NCBI GenBank assembly: GCA_038253325.1
Contig: JBBSHE010000010.1
Span: 1-64,000 of the forward strand
Length of the DNA: 64,000 nt
DNA from: JBBSHE01 sp038253325
GTDB taxonomy: Bacteria; Actinomycetota; Actinomycetes; Propionibacteriales; Nocardioidaceae
Direction of reading: 5' to 3'
The notes under the pieces were generated by a model. That model worked only from the letters and a program-made list of their open reading frames with translations, was not told the origin of the DNA and did no database searches. A program made the translations under genes and the position numbers. Positions 53,108-62,184 of the stretch are shown here, piece after piece; positions within the stretch are counted from its first letter, which is position 1; every line of letters starts with the position of its first letter.

Positions 53108-53463
53108 AGGTGCCGGACGCCTTCGGGCACGGAGTAGAACGTCGGGTGCCGGTAGACCTTGTCGGCGGCGGGATCGAAGAACGCATCCTTCTCGTCGGGG
53201 CTGCTGGCCGTGATGTCGGACGATCTCACGACCCAGATCGAGACCCCTTCCTGACGGCGCGTGTAGAGGTCGCGCGCATTGCGTACGGCCATCGTGGCGT
53301 CCGGTGCGTGCAGGCTTCCGACATGTCCGTGGCTGATGCCTCGCTTGGCGCGGACGAACACCTCCCAGAGCGGCCAGTCGCGTTCGCGAGCGGTTTCGTC
53401 CGCACCTGGCGTCCCGGGTCGGGTGTTCGATGGGCCGGCATCCGCACCTGGACCGTCGGTCAT
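53104..53463 (-). CDS. paaB: phenylacetyl-CoA epoxidase subunit PaaB
   Basis: A 119-residue PaaB, with WPLWEVFVRAKRGISHGHVGSLHA and the RRQEGVSIWVVRSSDI core; the first 27 residues are a variable leader. PaaB holds the PaaAC heterotetramers together. The ATG overlaps the paaA stop (ATGA). Confidence 0.95.
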   Translation of the reverse strand: MTDGPGADAGPSNTRPGTPGADETARERDWPLWEVFVRAKRGISHGHVGSLHAPDATMAVRNARDLYTRRQEGVSIWVVRSSDITASSPDEKDAFFDPAADKVYRHPTFYSVPEGVRHL

Positions 53464-54473
53464 GCGACCGCTGGCTCCAGGTCGGCGGCTGCGTGCTTGT
53501 CGGCGTACGCCACCGCGGCGTCGCGTACCCACGCGCCGGCGTGGTGCGCGTTGCGGCGATGGGCGATCCGTTCGGCGTTGCAAGGGCCGTTGCCCTTGAT
53601 GACCTCGAACAGCTCGGTGAAGCCGATCTCGCCGAAGTCCCAGTGGCCGGTGTCGGGGTTCCAGCGCAGGTCCGGGTCGGGCAACGTCAATTCGAGCGCG
53701 TGTGACTGAGGGACCGTCATGTCGACGAACCGCTGCCGCAGGTCGTCATTCGAGAACCGCTTGATCCCCCACGCCATCGACGTCGCCGTGTTCGGCGACT
53801 CGTCGTCGGGCGGACCGAACATCATCAGGCTCGGCCACCACCAACGGTCGACCGCGTCCTGGGCCATGGCGTGCTGCGCCGGCGACCCGTGCGACAGCGT
53901 GTGCAGGATCTCGAAACCCTGCCGTTGGTGGAACGACTCCTCCTTGCAGACCCGGATCATCGCGCGCGCGTACGGCCCGTACGAGCAGCGGCACAGCGGG
54001 ACCTGGTTGACGATCGCCGCGCCGTCGACGAGCCACCCGATCGCCCCCATGTCGGCCCAGGTGAGCGTCGGGTAGTTGAAGATCGACGAGTACTTCTGGC
54101 GACCGTCGTGGAGCATGTCGAGGAGCGTGGCCCGGTCGGCGCCGAGCGTCTCGGCTGCAGCGTAGAGGTAGAGCCCGTGTCCGGCTTCGTCCTGGACCTT
54201 GGCCATCAAGATCGCCTTGCGGCGCAGGCTCGGCGCCCGCGAGATCCAGTTGCCCTCGGGCTGCATGCCGATGATCTCGGAGTGTGCGTGCTGGGCGATC
54301 TGCCGGATCAGGCTCTTTCGGTAGGCCGCGGGCATGTGGTCGCGGGGCTCGATCCGCTTGTCGGCGTCGAGGATCGCCTGGAAGGACGCGTCGAGCTCCG
54401 GGTCTGAGACGGTCTCTGTCCGGTCGTCGGTACGCGGGCCGTCGGTACGCGGGCCGAAGTCGTTTCCGTACAT
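53460..54473 (-). CDS. paaA: phenylacetyl-CoA epoxidase catalytic subunit PaaA
   Basis: A 337-residue di-iron oxygenase with the ligands in KVQDEAGHG (ExxH) and CKEESFHQRQGFE (EESFH), and MPAAYRKSLIRQIAQHAHSE before them. With PaaBCE it epoxidises the ring of phenylacetyl-CoA. The N-terminus contains a small duplication (GPRTDGPRTD, from a repeated 15-bp unit). It is the first gene of paaABCDE. No Shine-Dalgarno is seen; TAGACT lies 6 nt before the ATG, so the message is probably leaderless. The ring-opening and beta-oxidation genes (paaZ, paaG, paaF, paaH, paaJ, paaK) are not in this window. Confidence 0.97.
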   Translation of the reverse strand: MYGNDFGPRTDGPRTDDRTETVSDPELDASFQAILDADKRIEPRDHMPAAYRKSLIRQIAQHAHSEIIGMQPEGNWISRAPSLRRKAILMAKVQDEAGHGLYLYAAAETLGADRATLLDMLHDGRQKYSSIFNYPTLTWADMGAIGWLVDGAAIVNQVPLCRCSYGPYARAMIRVCKEESFHQRQGFEILHTLSHGSPAQHAMAQDAVDRWWWPSLMMFGPPDDESPNTATSMAWGIKRFSNDDLRQRFVDMTVPQSHALELTLPDPDLRWNPDTGHWDFGEIGFTELFEVIKGNGPCNAERIAHRRNAHHAGAWVRDAAVAYADKHAAADLEPAVA

Positions 54474-54479
54474 GTCAAC

Positions 54480-54485
54480 AGTCTA
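54480..54485 (-). promoter_or_regulatory. -10 box (TAGACT) of a probable leaderless paaA promoter
   Basis: TAGACT on the minus strand ends 6 nt before the paaA ATG at 54473; there is no ribosome binding site. Further upstream (54520-54545) is the only AT-rich patch nearby, with TTGTAATATTGACCAA on the plus strand, a plausible site for a regulator, although no clean palindrome is visible. Confidence 0.45.
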
Positions 54486-54632
54486 GCCCATCTGTCTTAC
54501 ACGTCGGCAACGAATCGGTGCACTATTTGTAATATTGACCAATCGCGACACTGCCTACGTGTCGGGATTGCGCGGTGACCCGTCAACGCTTGGCAACGAC
54601 GCAGAACCCCGGGGAACACCTACGGTGAGGAC

Positions 54633-55405
54633 GTGACGTTCGACGCTCTGCTGCGGGAGGGAATGAGCGTGGATGTGGACGCGTACTGGGGTGCCGGCTT
54701 CCTCGAAGGTCGATTCGTGTCCACGGACCCGATCTGGCGATATGACGACGAGACGCGTCCATATTTCGTCGGCGTCACGTCGATGCTCGACATGGGGACC
54801 GGAGAGGGTGGGATCCTCGCCGGGCTGGCACCGTTGCCGCCGCACACGGTGGCGTACGAGGGATGGCTGGCGACCGTGCGGCGGCGCGATCGACGCTGAG
54901 TCCGCTTGGCGTGTCGCTGGTGGTCGCGCTGGGCGCCGACGACAACACGACGACCGTACGCAGTCGACCGGCCCTGCCGTTCGCCGACGACGCATTCGAG
55001 CTGGTCCTCAACCGGCACGAGAGCTTCGACGCTGCCGACGTATGCCGGATCACGAAGCCCGGCGGCCGGTTCGTCACCCAGCAGGTGGGCAGCGACGAAG
55101 CGGCGTCGGTGCGACGACTGCTCGACCTCGGCGACCTCGGGCCGGTCTGGAGCCTCGACGTCGCCGTCCGTCAGCTCCAGGGGGTGGGTTGGCGAATGGA
55201 GCGGGTGCTGGAGGACCATCCGCCGCTGCGCTTCTCGGACATCGCCGCGCTCGTCGCGTATGTCCGGTCGACGCCGTGGGCATTTCCCCACCTGGATTGG
55301 GACGTGGCGTGTGGCCATCTGCGCCGACTGCACGAGCAGGCGCCGATCACTCCGTTGGAAGCGATGTCGCACCGTTTTCTGGTCCGGTGCAAGAAGGCCG
55401 GGTGA
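54633..55405 (+). pseudogene. SAM-dependent methyltransferase, frameshifted
   Basis: The gene begins at GTG 54633 (GGTGAGG just upstream) and reads a class I methyltransferase start including SMLDMGTGEGGILAGLAPLP, but hits a stop at 54897-54899. From about 54870 the next frame continues the protein (LSPLGVSLVVALGADDNTTT, FADDAFELVLNRHESFDAADVCRITKPGGRFVTQQVG) to 55405. The two parts join near a GCGGCGGCGCG run, so a one-base indel splits what should be a single ~255-residue protein. It may be a real pseudogene, a sequencing error in a GC run, or (least likely) a programmed shift. Confidence 0.8.
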
Positions 55406-55418
55406 TACTGGGAAGCAG

Positions 55419-55646
55419 TCAGGAGCCGCGGTTCCGATTCCGGTTTCGGTTGCGGCCCAACGATGTGCCGTCTGAGCTGGCGCCACCATCCGACCGGATG
55501 ACGGTGGCTCCGAAGATCGCGATCGCGGCAAAGAGCAGCGCACCGACGACGACCACCTTGCTGTTGCTGTCGGTGAGGACAATCACGATCACGTACGCGA
55601 TCGCGGCGAGCGGCATCACCCGGGAGTAGAACTGCCCTCTGGTCAT
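55419..55646 (-). CDS. small two-helix membrane protein
   Basis: A 75-residue protein with two transmembrane helices (about 9-24 and 31-49) and a basic C-terminus ending in repeated Arg-Asn (RNRNRNR) from a short CGGTTTC-type repeat. AGAAGG lies at the right distance before the ATG. No family is recognised. It is convergent with the methyltransferase remnant (13 nt between them) and divergent from the acetyltransferase. Confidence 0.72.
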   Translation of the reverse strand: MTRGQFYSRVMPLAAIAYVIVIVLTDSNSKVVVVGALLFAAIAIFGATVIRSDGGASSDGTSLGRNRNRNRNRGS

Positions 55647-55729
55647 TGCGGCACCTTCTCACTGGTCGTGGTCCCACCCTGACATGCCGGCGAGTCGTCT
55701 GCCGGACGACTCGGGCAGAATCGCAGGAG

Positions 55730-56299
55730 ATGAGCCCGACCGACGTTCCGAACCCGACGCCGCACACGGACGTCAGTGTCCGGCTCGCCTGGCCGGACGA
55801 CGCAACCGCGATCGTCGGCATCCAGATCGAGGCGTGGCGAGCAGGTGGTCTTCTTCCCGACGACCTCCTCGACAAGCTCCATCCCGATGAGCTCGCCGAG
55901 GTGTGGCGGACGTCGATCAGCCGGCCGCGCGACGCCAGGCAGCGGGTGCTCGTGGCACTCGAACGCCAGAACGTACGCGGGTTCGCGGCTGTGACGCCGT
56001 CCACCGACCCCGATGCCGATCCGGTTTCCGACGCCGAGCTCAGCGAGCTCGAGGTGTCCGCGGTCGCTCGCGGTGCCGGCCATGGTTCTCGGCTGCTGCA
56101 CGCCGTGGTGGACACGTTGCGCTCGGACAAGTTCACCCGCGCGACGACGTGGCTGAACGCGTCCGATGACGAGCTGCGTACGTTCTTCACCCACGCTGGT
56201 TGGGCGCCCGACGGCGCACACCGCGAGCTCGACCTGCGCGCAGACGGCGAAGTGCTGGTCCGACAGGTTCGGCTCCACACCGACCTACGACGCGACTGA
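55730..56299 (+). CDS. GNAT family N-acetyltransferase
   Basis: A 189-residue acetyltransferase with VSVRLAWPDDATAIVGIQIEAWR at the N-terminus, the acetyl-CoA region LSELEVSAVARGAGHGSRLLHAVVDTLRSD (a variant of the Q/RxxGxG/A loop) and ATTWLNASDDELRTFFTHAGWAPDG. AGGAG directly precedes the ATG at 55730. The substrate is unknown. Its 3' end overlaps the convergent MFS gene by 15 nt. Confidence 0.85.
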   Translation: MSPTDVPNPTPHTDVSVRLAWPDDATAIVGIQIEAWRAGGLLPDDLLDKLHPDELAEVWRTSISRPRDARQRVLVALERQNVRGFAAVTPSTDPDADPVSDAELSELEVSAVARGAGHGSRLLHAVVDTLRSDKFTRATTWLNASDDELRTFFTHAGWAPDGAHRELDLRADGEVLVRQVRLHTDLRRD

Positions 56300-57571
56300 C
56301 GGCGCCGAACGGCGGAGCATCACCGCCGCAACGACCGCGGCGGCCATCCACGCGGCGGCGTACCCGAACGCGACTGCCGGCGAGAAGACGGCCCACAACA
56401 GGCCGGCAACCAGGGAAGCCCCGAGGTCGCCCAGCGACTGGACCAGGCCCAGCACGCCGAACCCGTTGGCTCGGAGCCGGTCCGGCAGCATCAGCGCCAC
56501 CGCGGTGGACTGAGCCGTCTCTGCAAGGCCGATACCCGTCCCCGCCAGGACGAACCCGGCCAGCAGCACCGGCCAGGCGTGCTCGTCGAAACCGAAGATC
56601 GCGTACGCGCCGACGTATACGCAAGCGCCAGCGGTGAACACGATCCGGGGGTTCGCCCGGTCGGAGAAGTGTCCGCCGACCAGCGACGACACGGTCGCCG
56701 CGACGTTGTGCGCCGCGTACAGCAAGATTGCGATGCCGGTGGCCGTCGTCAGGTTGCGTCCGTCGACGTGCAGCAGATTCGTCGCTCGCAAGATCAGCAG
56801 CGTGGTGGCGAGGTTCCCGAGCTCGAACAGGGCGGCCGGGGCCAGAGCGCGCGGCAGACCCGCGTGCCACAGCTCGGCGAGGTTGAAGCTCAGTGTCCGG
56901 CGCCCGGTCGGGGTGACGACCGTACGCCGCGCCTGCCGGGCGGCGACCGTTATTGCGACGGCTGCCAGCGCGCCGGGGACGATCGCGAGCACGATGGCGT
57001 GCCGTACACCGATGACTCCGACCAGCGCGGCCGCAAGCAGCGGCCCGACGATCGCGCCGGCGTTGTCACCGGCACGCTCGACGCCGGTCGCCCGCCCGTA
57101 CGCGGAGCGCGGGGTGATCGACGCCAGCAGCGTGTCCCGGGCGGGTGACCGGATCCCGCGCGAGATCCACGCGAACGCGCGCAACGCCGCGACCTGCCAT
57201 ACGGCGGTGCACAGACCGATCGCCGCTGTCGCGACCGCGGTGCCGAGGTAGCCGCCGGATGCAAGTCGGGCTCGCCGCTGCGGATCGTTCGCCAGGGGGC
57301 CACCGGCAAGCTTGCTGACCCCGATCAGGGCGTCAGAGACACCCTCGATTGCGCCGAGCGCTCCCGGACCTGCATGCAGCGTCGAGGTGAGAAACGTCGG
57401 CAACAGGGAGGTGGCGAGCTCGTGCCCCGCATCGCTGAAGAACGATGCCGCACCGACACCGACGACGCCCGAGCTCAGCCACGGATCGCCCGGCCGCTCG
57501 ACGGCACGATCAACTGGTTCGACCGAGTCGGGTACGCCGCCGGGTGCGGCGGCCGGCTCCTCAGCAGCCAT
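56285..57571 (-). CDS. MFS transporter
   Basis: A 428-residue major facilitator protein with about 12 transmembrane segments, DAGHELATSLLPTFLTSTL in the first helix region, the loop GVSKLAGGPLANDPQRRARLASGGYLGTA and RGIRSPARDTLLASITPRSAYGRATGVERAGDNAGAIVGP, which together are typical of a bacterial MFS group of unknown substrate. It lies 9 nt after the CHAT gene on the same strand, so it may be the last gene of that operon by read-through. Its end overlaps the acetyltransferase gene. Confidence 0.88.
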   Translation of the reverse strand: MAAEEPAAAPGGVPDSVEPVDRAVERPGDPWLSSGVVGVGAASFFSDAGHELATSLLPTFLTSTLHAGPGALGAIEGVSDALIGVSKLAGGPLANDPQRRARLASGGYLGTAVATAAIGLCTAVWQVAALRAFAWISRGIRSPARDTLLASITPRSAYGRATGVERAGDNAGAIVGPLLAAALVGVIGVRHAIVLAIVPGALAAVAITVAARQARRTVVTPTGRRTLSFNLAELWHAGLPRALAPAALFELGNLATTLLILRATNLLHVDGRNLTTATGIAILLYAAHNVAATVSSLVGGHFSDRANPRIVFTAGACVYVGAYAIFGFDEHAWPVLLAGFVLAGTGIGLAETAQSTAVALMLPDRLRANGFGVLGLVQSLGDLGASLVAGLLWAVFSPAVAFGYAAAWMAAAVVAAVMLRRSAPSVAS

Positions 57572-57580
57572 CAGCCGGCG

Positions 57581-60061
57581 TCACCAGCCGGCGCCGAAGC
57601 AGACAAACGGCGCTGGCGCCGCATCCGGCTGGGCTGCCGCGACTACTGCCGCCGCCTTTGCGAGCGCAACCGCGGGTTGGTCGCCACCGGCCAGGTGGTC
57701 ATGCACCAGTGTCAGCACCTCGCACGCCACTGCGTCGTTGACAAGTACCGGCGACCCGATCACGCAGTTGGCCCCCGCGTGCAGCCACGCAACCGTCATC
57801 CCGATCGTCTCCTCCCCCCACCGAACGGTCGATCGTCCGAGCTCACATGCTGACAAGATAACGGTCTGCGGGATCCTTTCGAGCTGGGCGATGTCGTAGC
57901 CGAACCACGGCCCGTCAAAGAGCTCGAGGCCGGAGAACAGTGGGTTGTCGGCGGTGTGCCGGCCGTGCGCGGCAATGTGGAGTACATCGGCAGAGCTCGC
58001 GACGTCCTTGACGCGCGCCGCAACTGCCTCGGCACCGCTCAGGACGACGGGGGACGCCCAGGCCGACGACGCGTTCTTGACCTCCTCGCCTGCTCGTTCG
58101 ACCCGGGGGCCCGCAACGAACGCGGCCGACGATGACGCGACGATGCGTTGCCGGCTCAGACGCCACAACGACGCGGACCTCGGCACCGTGACCGGGCGGC
58201 CCGTGAAGCCCGGTAGCAAGGTCCAGGGAACGCCCGCGAGCGCGCCCGCCGGAACCACGACGACCGGACGATCTCCGACGAAGCGAGAAATCGGCGTCAC
58301 CAGGCGGTCGGCAAGCTTGTCGAGCCGGTGCCGCAACCCCGCGATCACCGCGGATTTCATCCGAGCCGGCAACCGGGAAGCCGCCATGTCGAGGTCGGCT
58401 TCGAGCCCGTCGAGATGTGTGCGTAGCGACGCGACGTCACCAAGCGGAACAACACCGACGGACGTGGCCGTCACTGCGAGCGCGTGGCAGTTTCCGTCCG
58501 CATAGACGTACGCGACCATGGCGCCGTCTGCATCACCGAGCACCGCACGCAGATCCGGGAGCGCGACCAGATCCGCGAGCTGGCCCGAACCGCGATCCGA
58601 CCATGACCGTCGGCGAACCTGTTCTCGGAGCGCCACGACCTCCCGGTCGAGTCGACGGTCCCCACCGGACTCGAGCGCACCCTGCTTCCTCCGCAGCTCG
58701 GTCATCGCCTCGGCTGCGGTCGGATCGGCCGGTGGACGCAACGATGCGACGCGGCTCGCCAGCGCCCGAGCACGTTCGGACCACTCGAAGATCACGTCCG
58801 GCCGCCCGTCCGCAACGGCCAGCGACAGACCTCGGAGGGCAAGCGCACGTCCATGGCCGGCGACCGCGCTCTGCAGGTCGAGGCTGCCGAACGACGACTG
58901 CCACTCCTGCAGGATGTCGAGCCCTCGGCGTACGTGGGTCAGCGCCTGAGCCGGTCGACCTCGTGCCGTCGCGAGCTCCGCACGCACGTCGCGGTCGAGC
59001 AACCGAATCGGTAGCGGTGCCGCGTTCGGAAGGGACACCCGGCGTACGCGAACGAGTGCCTCGTCCAGGTCGCCACGAAGCAATGCCGCACGCCCGCCTT
59101 GCAGAGCAACCGTCGATGCGTCGTACCGCAAGCGGTGCCGCGCGAGGTCGTGCTGCAAGCGGTCGGCGCGGTCGGCGAGGCTGGTCACCCAACGACGCTG
59201 CGTGACATCGCTCGTCAGGCAGATCACCTCGGCGCGTAGTGCCCACACCTCGCTGCCGCGGCGTTCGAAGCGCCGCTTCGCTCGGCGCGCGACACGTCCT
59301 GCCTCAGCGGGATCCGCGGCGAGGAGCAGTCGAGCGATCACGTACTCCGCCTCGCCCTGTCGCTGTCGCAGCCCCCGCGCGCCGAACGCCGCTGCTGCCC
59401 CATTGAGCGCGACTGCGGCGTCTTGGATCATGCCCGCAGCCAACAGCACCTCGGCGCGATCCTGGTCGCACATCGCGCGCATCGTCGGGGAGAGCGGCGC
59501 GAGGACGTCGCGCGCGACATCCATTGCGTGGAGCGCCGAGATGAGGTCGCCCGCGAGGAGGTGGGTGTACCCGAGGTTGTGGGTGGCTTTGGCCCTCAAG
59601 ACGGACAGGTCGTCGCTCCGAGCAATCGCCACCGCGTTCTCGAAGTCGGACTGGGCAGCCCGGACGGCGCCACGTTGCAGATGGACCATTCCGCGGTTGT
59701 TGAACGCTGTCGACAGCGGCTCAGGAGACTGGTCGAGCCGCCGCAACGCCTCGGTGAACGCCTCCAGGGCGGGACCGCCGCGTCCCGAGCGCATCTCAAG
59801 CATCCCGAGCTGCGACCACGCCAACCCTCGAACGTGTCCGCGGACGTTCGCCAGGTCCAACGCCTGACGGCAGAGGTCGACCCCGTCTGCCGTGCTGCCG
59901 AGCTCGGCCCGGACGTGGGCGAGACTCAGCAGGATCCGCGCGAGAGTATCGGGGTCCGGGTCACGGACGAGCGCTCGTTCGAGCAGACCGCGGGCCTGGG
60001 CATGTCGACCAGCATTGCTCGCTTCGAGCCCCGTTCGATGCAGATCAACCGCCGACAACAC
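57581..60061 (-). CDS. TPR-CHAT protein (caspase-like peptidase domain)
   Basis: An 826-residue protein. The N-terminal ~430 residues are helical TPR-like repeats (HARGLLERAL, GRGGPALEAFTEALRRL, FNNRGMVHLQRGAVRAAQSDFENAVAIARSD and so on); a linker follows; the C-terminal CHAT domain (about 515-826) has the caspase-type dyad His699 in HIAAHGRH and Cys739 in ILSACELG. No signal peptide, so it is cytosolic. The GTG start lies 3 nt after the subtilase stop. CHAT proteases cut target proteins after a partner domain is triggered; with a sigma factor upstream, cutting an anti-sigma-like protein is a reasonable role. Confidence 0.9.
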   Translation of the reverse strand: MLSAVDLHRTGLEASNAGRHAQARGLLERALVRDPDPDTLARILLSLAHVRAELGSTADGVDLCRQALDLANVRGHVRGLAWSQLGMLEMRSGRGGPALEAFTEALRRLDQSPEPLSTAFNNRGMVHLQRGAVRAAQSDFENAVAIARSDDLSVLRAKATHNLGYTHLLAGDLISALHAMDVARDVLAPLSPTMRAMCDQDRAEVLLAAGMIQDAAVALNGAAAAFGARGLRQRQGEAEYVIARLLLAADPAEAGRVARRAKRRFERRGSEVWALRAEVICLTSDVTQRRWVTSLADRADRLQHDLARHRLRYDASTVALQGGRAALLRGDLDEALVRVRRVSLPNAAPLPIRLLDRDVRAELATARGRPAQALTHVRRGLDILQEWQSSFGSLDLQSAVAGHGRALALRGLSLAVADGRPDVIFEWSERARALASRVASLRPPADPTAAEAMTELRRKQGALESGGDRRLDREVVALREQVRRRSWSDRGSGQLADLVALPDLRAVLGDADGAMVAYVYADGNCHALAVTATSVGVVPLGDVASLRTHLDGLEADLDMAASRLPARMKSAVIAGLRHRLDKLADRLVTPISRFVGDRPVVVVPAGALAGVPWTLLPGFTGRPVTVPRSASLWRLSRQRIVASSSAAFVAGPRVERAGEEVKNASSAWASPVVLSGAEAVAARVKDVASSADVLHIAAHGRHTADNPLFSGLELFDGPWFGYDIAQLERIPQTVILSACELGRSTVRWGEETIGMTVAWLHAGANCVIGSPVLVNDAVACEVLTLVHDHLAGGDQPAVALAKAAAVVAAAQPDAAPAPFVCFGAGW

Positions 60062-60064
60062 ATC

Positions 60065-61684
60065 TCATGATGGCTCGATCGCGACGACGCGCGCCACTGC
60101 CTTCCATCCGCGCGCAACGGCGTCAGCTGGCGTATCCGACGCGCCGACCGCAGGAAGCAGCGGAAGCAACGCCTTGGAAACGAGCCCACCGAGACGTGGC
60201 GCCGCAAAGGAGGTTCCGCTCCACAATCCGAAACCGCCGATCACGCGACCTGGGTGATCCGGGTCGGGCTGGGTGAAGTCGTCGGGATCGAGCGCCTCTC
60301 GGACCTGGCCGAATGCGGTTGTCCGTGCCATCGGCTCGAGTCCTCCTTGGTACGGCGGCATCGTGCTCATCACAAGAGCACCCGGTTGGTACGTACGGAC
60401 CCAAGGTCCCGCGTTGCTGAACAAGGCGACGGTGCCGTCTGGGTTGCATGCTCCGACCGAGACAATCGGCAGAACGCTGGACGGGGACTGGACCTTTCCG
60501 TTGTCGTCCGGCCATGGTGCGAACGCTGCCGGATACAAGGGTCGCGCCGTCGCGTCATTTCCCGCCGAACAGACCACAACGGTCCCGCACTTCCCCATCA
60601 GCTCCAAGATCTGACGGAGAACCGGGTCGAACAGCAGCGCGTCGTCCGGCGTCTCGTGGTAGTAGCCCATCGACAAGTTGAGCACGTCGATCGGGTGACC
60701 ACCGTCCTCGCCGAACGCGTGGCGACGAACGAGCTCAGCCACCTTGACCAACGTGTCGATCCAGTCCGACTCGACGATCGGGCCGCTGGAGTTGACCACT
60801 CTCCACGACACGATGTCGGCATCCGGGCAAGCCTGGTGCACCAGTCCGGCGATGAACGTTCCATGGCCGGCGAGCGGGTCGATGCCGCCGTCGAGCGGGC
60901 CCACCTGGTCGCCTCCGGAGGCCGTGAAGTCGTCCGCGTCCGGGTACCCGATCACCACACCGTCGAGCGTCACGTCCTTCTTGACGATGTCATCGAGCCA
61001 GGGGTGTCTCGCGCAGCCGGTGTCGAGGATCCCGACCACCGGGCGTCTACGATCAAGGGTTTCGCGCCGGTTCGGTCGCTGACCCACGTACGCGACGGGC
61101 TGCCGACCACCCCATCCCATCTGGGCGTAGGAGTCGACGGGGTTGGAGTGCTCGATGGGGTTGGAGTGCTCGATCGGGTTCGAACCGATCACCGCGGGAA
61201 ACAGGACATGGTCCAGCCCGACACCGCGCATGGCCTCCAGTCCGAGCTGCCCCCGAGCCTGTTGCAGGAGCACCCAGCCGTCGGGTGCCACACTGGCGAC
61301 GCCGGACTTGACCGTGATGTCGAACCGCGAGACGCCGACAGACTCGACGTCCGACCCGCGCCAACTGACCCGCGACGCGTTGAACTTGTCGTCGAGTGAC
61401 ACATTCCACCCCAGCGGGTCAGCGATGCGCTGCAGCTCGCCCAACACCTGATGAGGGTCACGGCTCGATCCGACGACGATCCGCGAGCCCACGTACACGG
61501 TTGAGCGAGGTCTCACCCCCGCTACCGTGAGAGCCGTCGCGGGGTCGAGGAAACGTCCGTTGACCTCGGCGAGGGCTTTCGCCGGCGGGGGCGGCGGGTC
61601 GACGATGGGACGCTCCGGCCTACGATCCGGATGCCCCGCGTCGGGGGTGGGTACACGTCCCGGTTGCCCGGCTGGATCCGACAT
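60065..61684 (-). CDS. S8 family (subtilisin-like) serine peptidase without signal peptide
   Basis: A ~539-residue subtilase. Asp221 lies in VVGILDTG, His274 in GHGTFIAG, oxyanion Asn in CSAGND and Ser492 in SGTSFAAP, so the full triad is present. The first ~200 residues are an unusual N-terminal region with no signal peptide, including a proline-rich stretch and a short repeat SNPIEH. It is therefore probably cytosolic or a membrane-associated activator, unlike most secreted subtilases. ATG 61684 (or the adjacent GTG 61687) starts the gene, 27 nt after the unknown-protein gene. It lies between that gene and the CHAT gene in the same operon. Confidence 0.92.
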   Translation of the reverse strand: MSDPAGQPGRVPTPDAGHPDRRPERPIVDPPPPPAKALAEVNGRFLDPATALTVAGVRPRSTVYVGSRIVVGSSRDPHQVLGELQRIADPLGWNVSLDDKFNASRVSWRGSDVESVGVSRFDITVKSGVASVAPDGWVLLQQARGQLGLEAMRGVGLDHVLFPAVIGSNPIEHSNPIEHSNPVDSYAQMGWGGRQPVAYVGQRPNRRETLDRRRPVVGILDTGCARHPWLDDIVKKDVTLDGVVIGYPDADDFTASGGDQVGPLDGGIDPLAGHGTFIAGLVHQACPDADIVSWRVVNSSGPIVESDWIDTLVKVAELVRRHAFGEDGGHPIDVLNLSMGYYHETPDDALLFDPVLRQILELMGKCGTVVVCSAGNDATARPLYPAAFAPWPDDNGKVQSPSSVLPIVSVGACNPDGTVALFSNAGPWVRTYQPGALVMSTMPPYQGGLEPMARTTAFGQVREALDPDDFTQPDPDHPGRVIGGFGLWSGTSFAAPRLGGLVSKALLPLLPAVGASDTPADAVARGWKAVARVVAIEPS

Positions 61685-61710
61685 CACGTGCTGCTTTCGG
61701 TGTCTAGTGT

Positions 61711-62184
61711 CTAGAGCTCGACGATGGGCGTGGAGAACATACCGGCCGGTTCGCGGTCAGGGCCGCTCCCGCCGTCGGCCCTGGACAACCAGAACCTGGT
61801 CAGTCCGGTCGGGATCTCGACGAACTCGAACCGTCCGCGCTCGTCCACCTCGGCGACGTATGCTCCGGGGTGCTGGGTGGCCTTGACCTGCGTCGGCCGA
61901 GGTGGGGTCACCCAACCGTCGATGCGGCAGAAGCCGTTGCGGGTGGGGCTGACCCGAAGCATCAGCGCGACCTCGCCGACCGCGAACGAGATCGTCAGCG
62001 CGGTCATGGCGCTGCGCGTGCCCTGCATCTCTCGAGAGCGTTCGACCAGGTGCAGCAGCTCGTACTCCGCATCGAGGTCGTCGGTCTCGATCGCAATCAA
62101 CGACTTCTCGACCAGATCGGACGGCATCGGATCGTGCGCTTCCCAGATCCGAGCCAGATCCTCGAACCCGACGTCGTCGGTCAT
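61711..62184 (-). CDS. 157-residue uncharacterised protein, candidate anti-sigma or protease target
   Basis: A small protein with an acidic helical N-terminus (about 1-55: GFEDLARIWEAHDPMPSDLVEKSLIAIETDD, LDAEYELLHLVERS) and a beta-rich C-terminus that resembles a carboxypeptidase-regulatory-like or transthyretin-like domain (RIDGWVTPP, YVAEVDERGRFEFVEIP). A GGGGAGGAG ribosome binding site and an ATGA overlap with the sigma gene make them one translational unit. No family is recognised. Its place between the sigma factor and the proteases suggests it binds the sigma factor or is the substrate of the subtilase or CHAT protease. Confidence 0.8.
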   Translation of the reverse strand: MTDDVGFEDLARIWEAHDPMPSDLVEKSLIAIETDDLDAEYELLHLVERSREMQGTRSAMTALTISFAVGEVALMLRVSPTRNGFCRIDGWVTPPRPTQVKATQHPGAYVAEVDERGRFEFVEIPTGLTRFWLSRADGGSGPDREPAGMFSTPIVEL

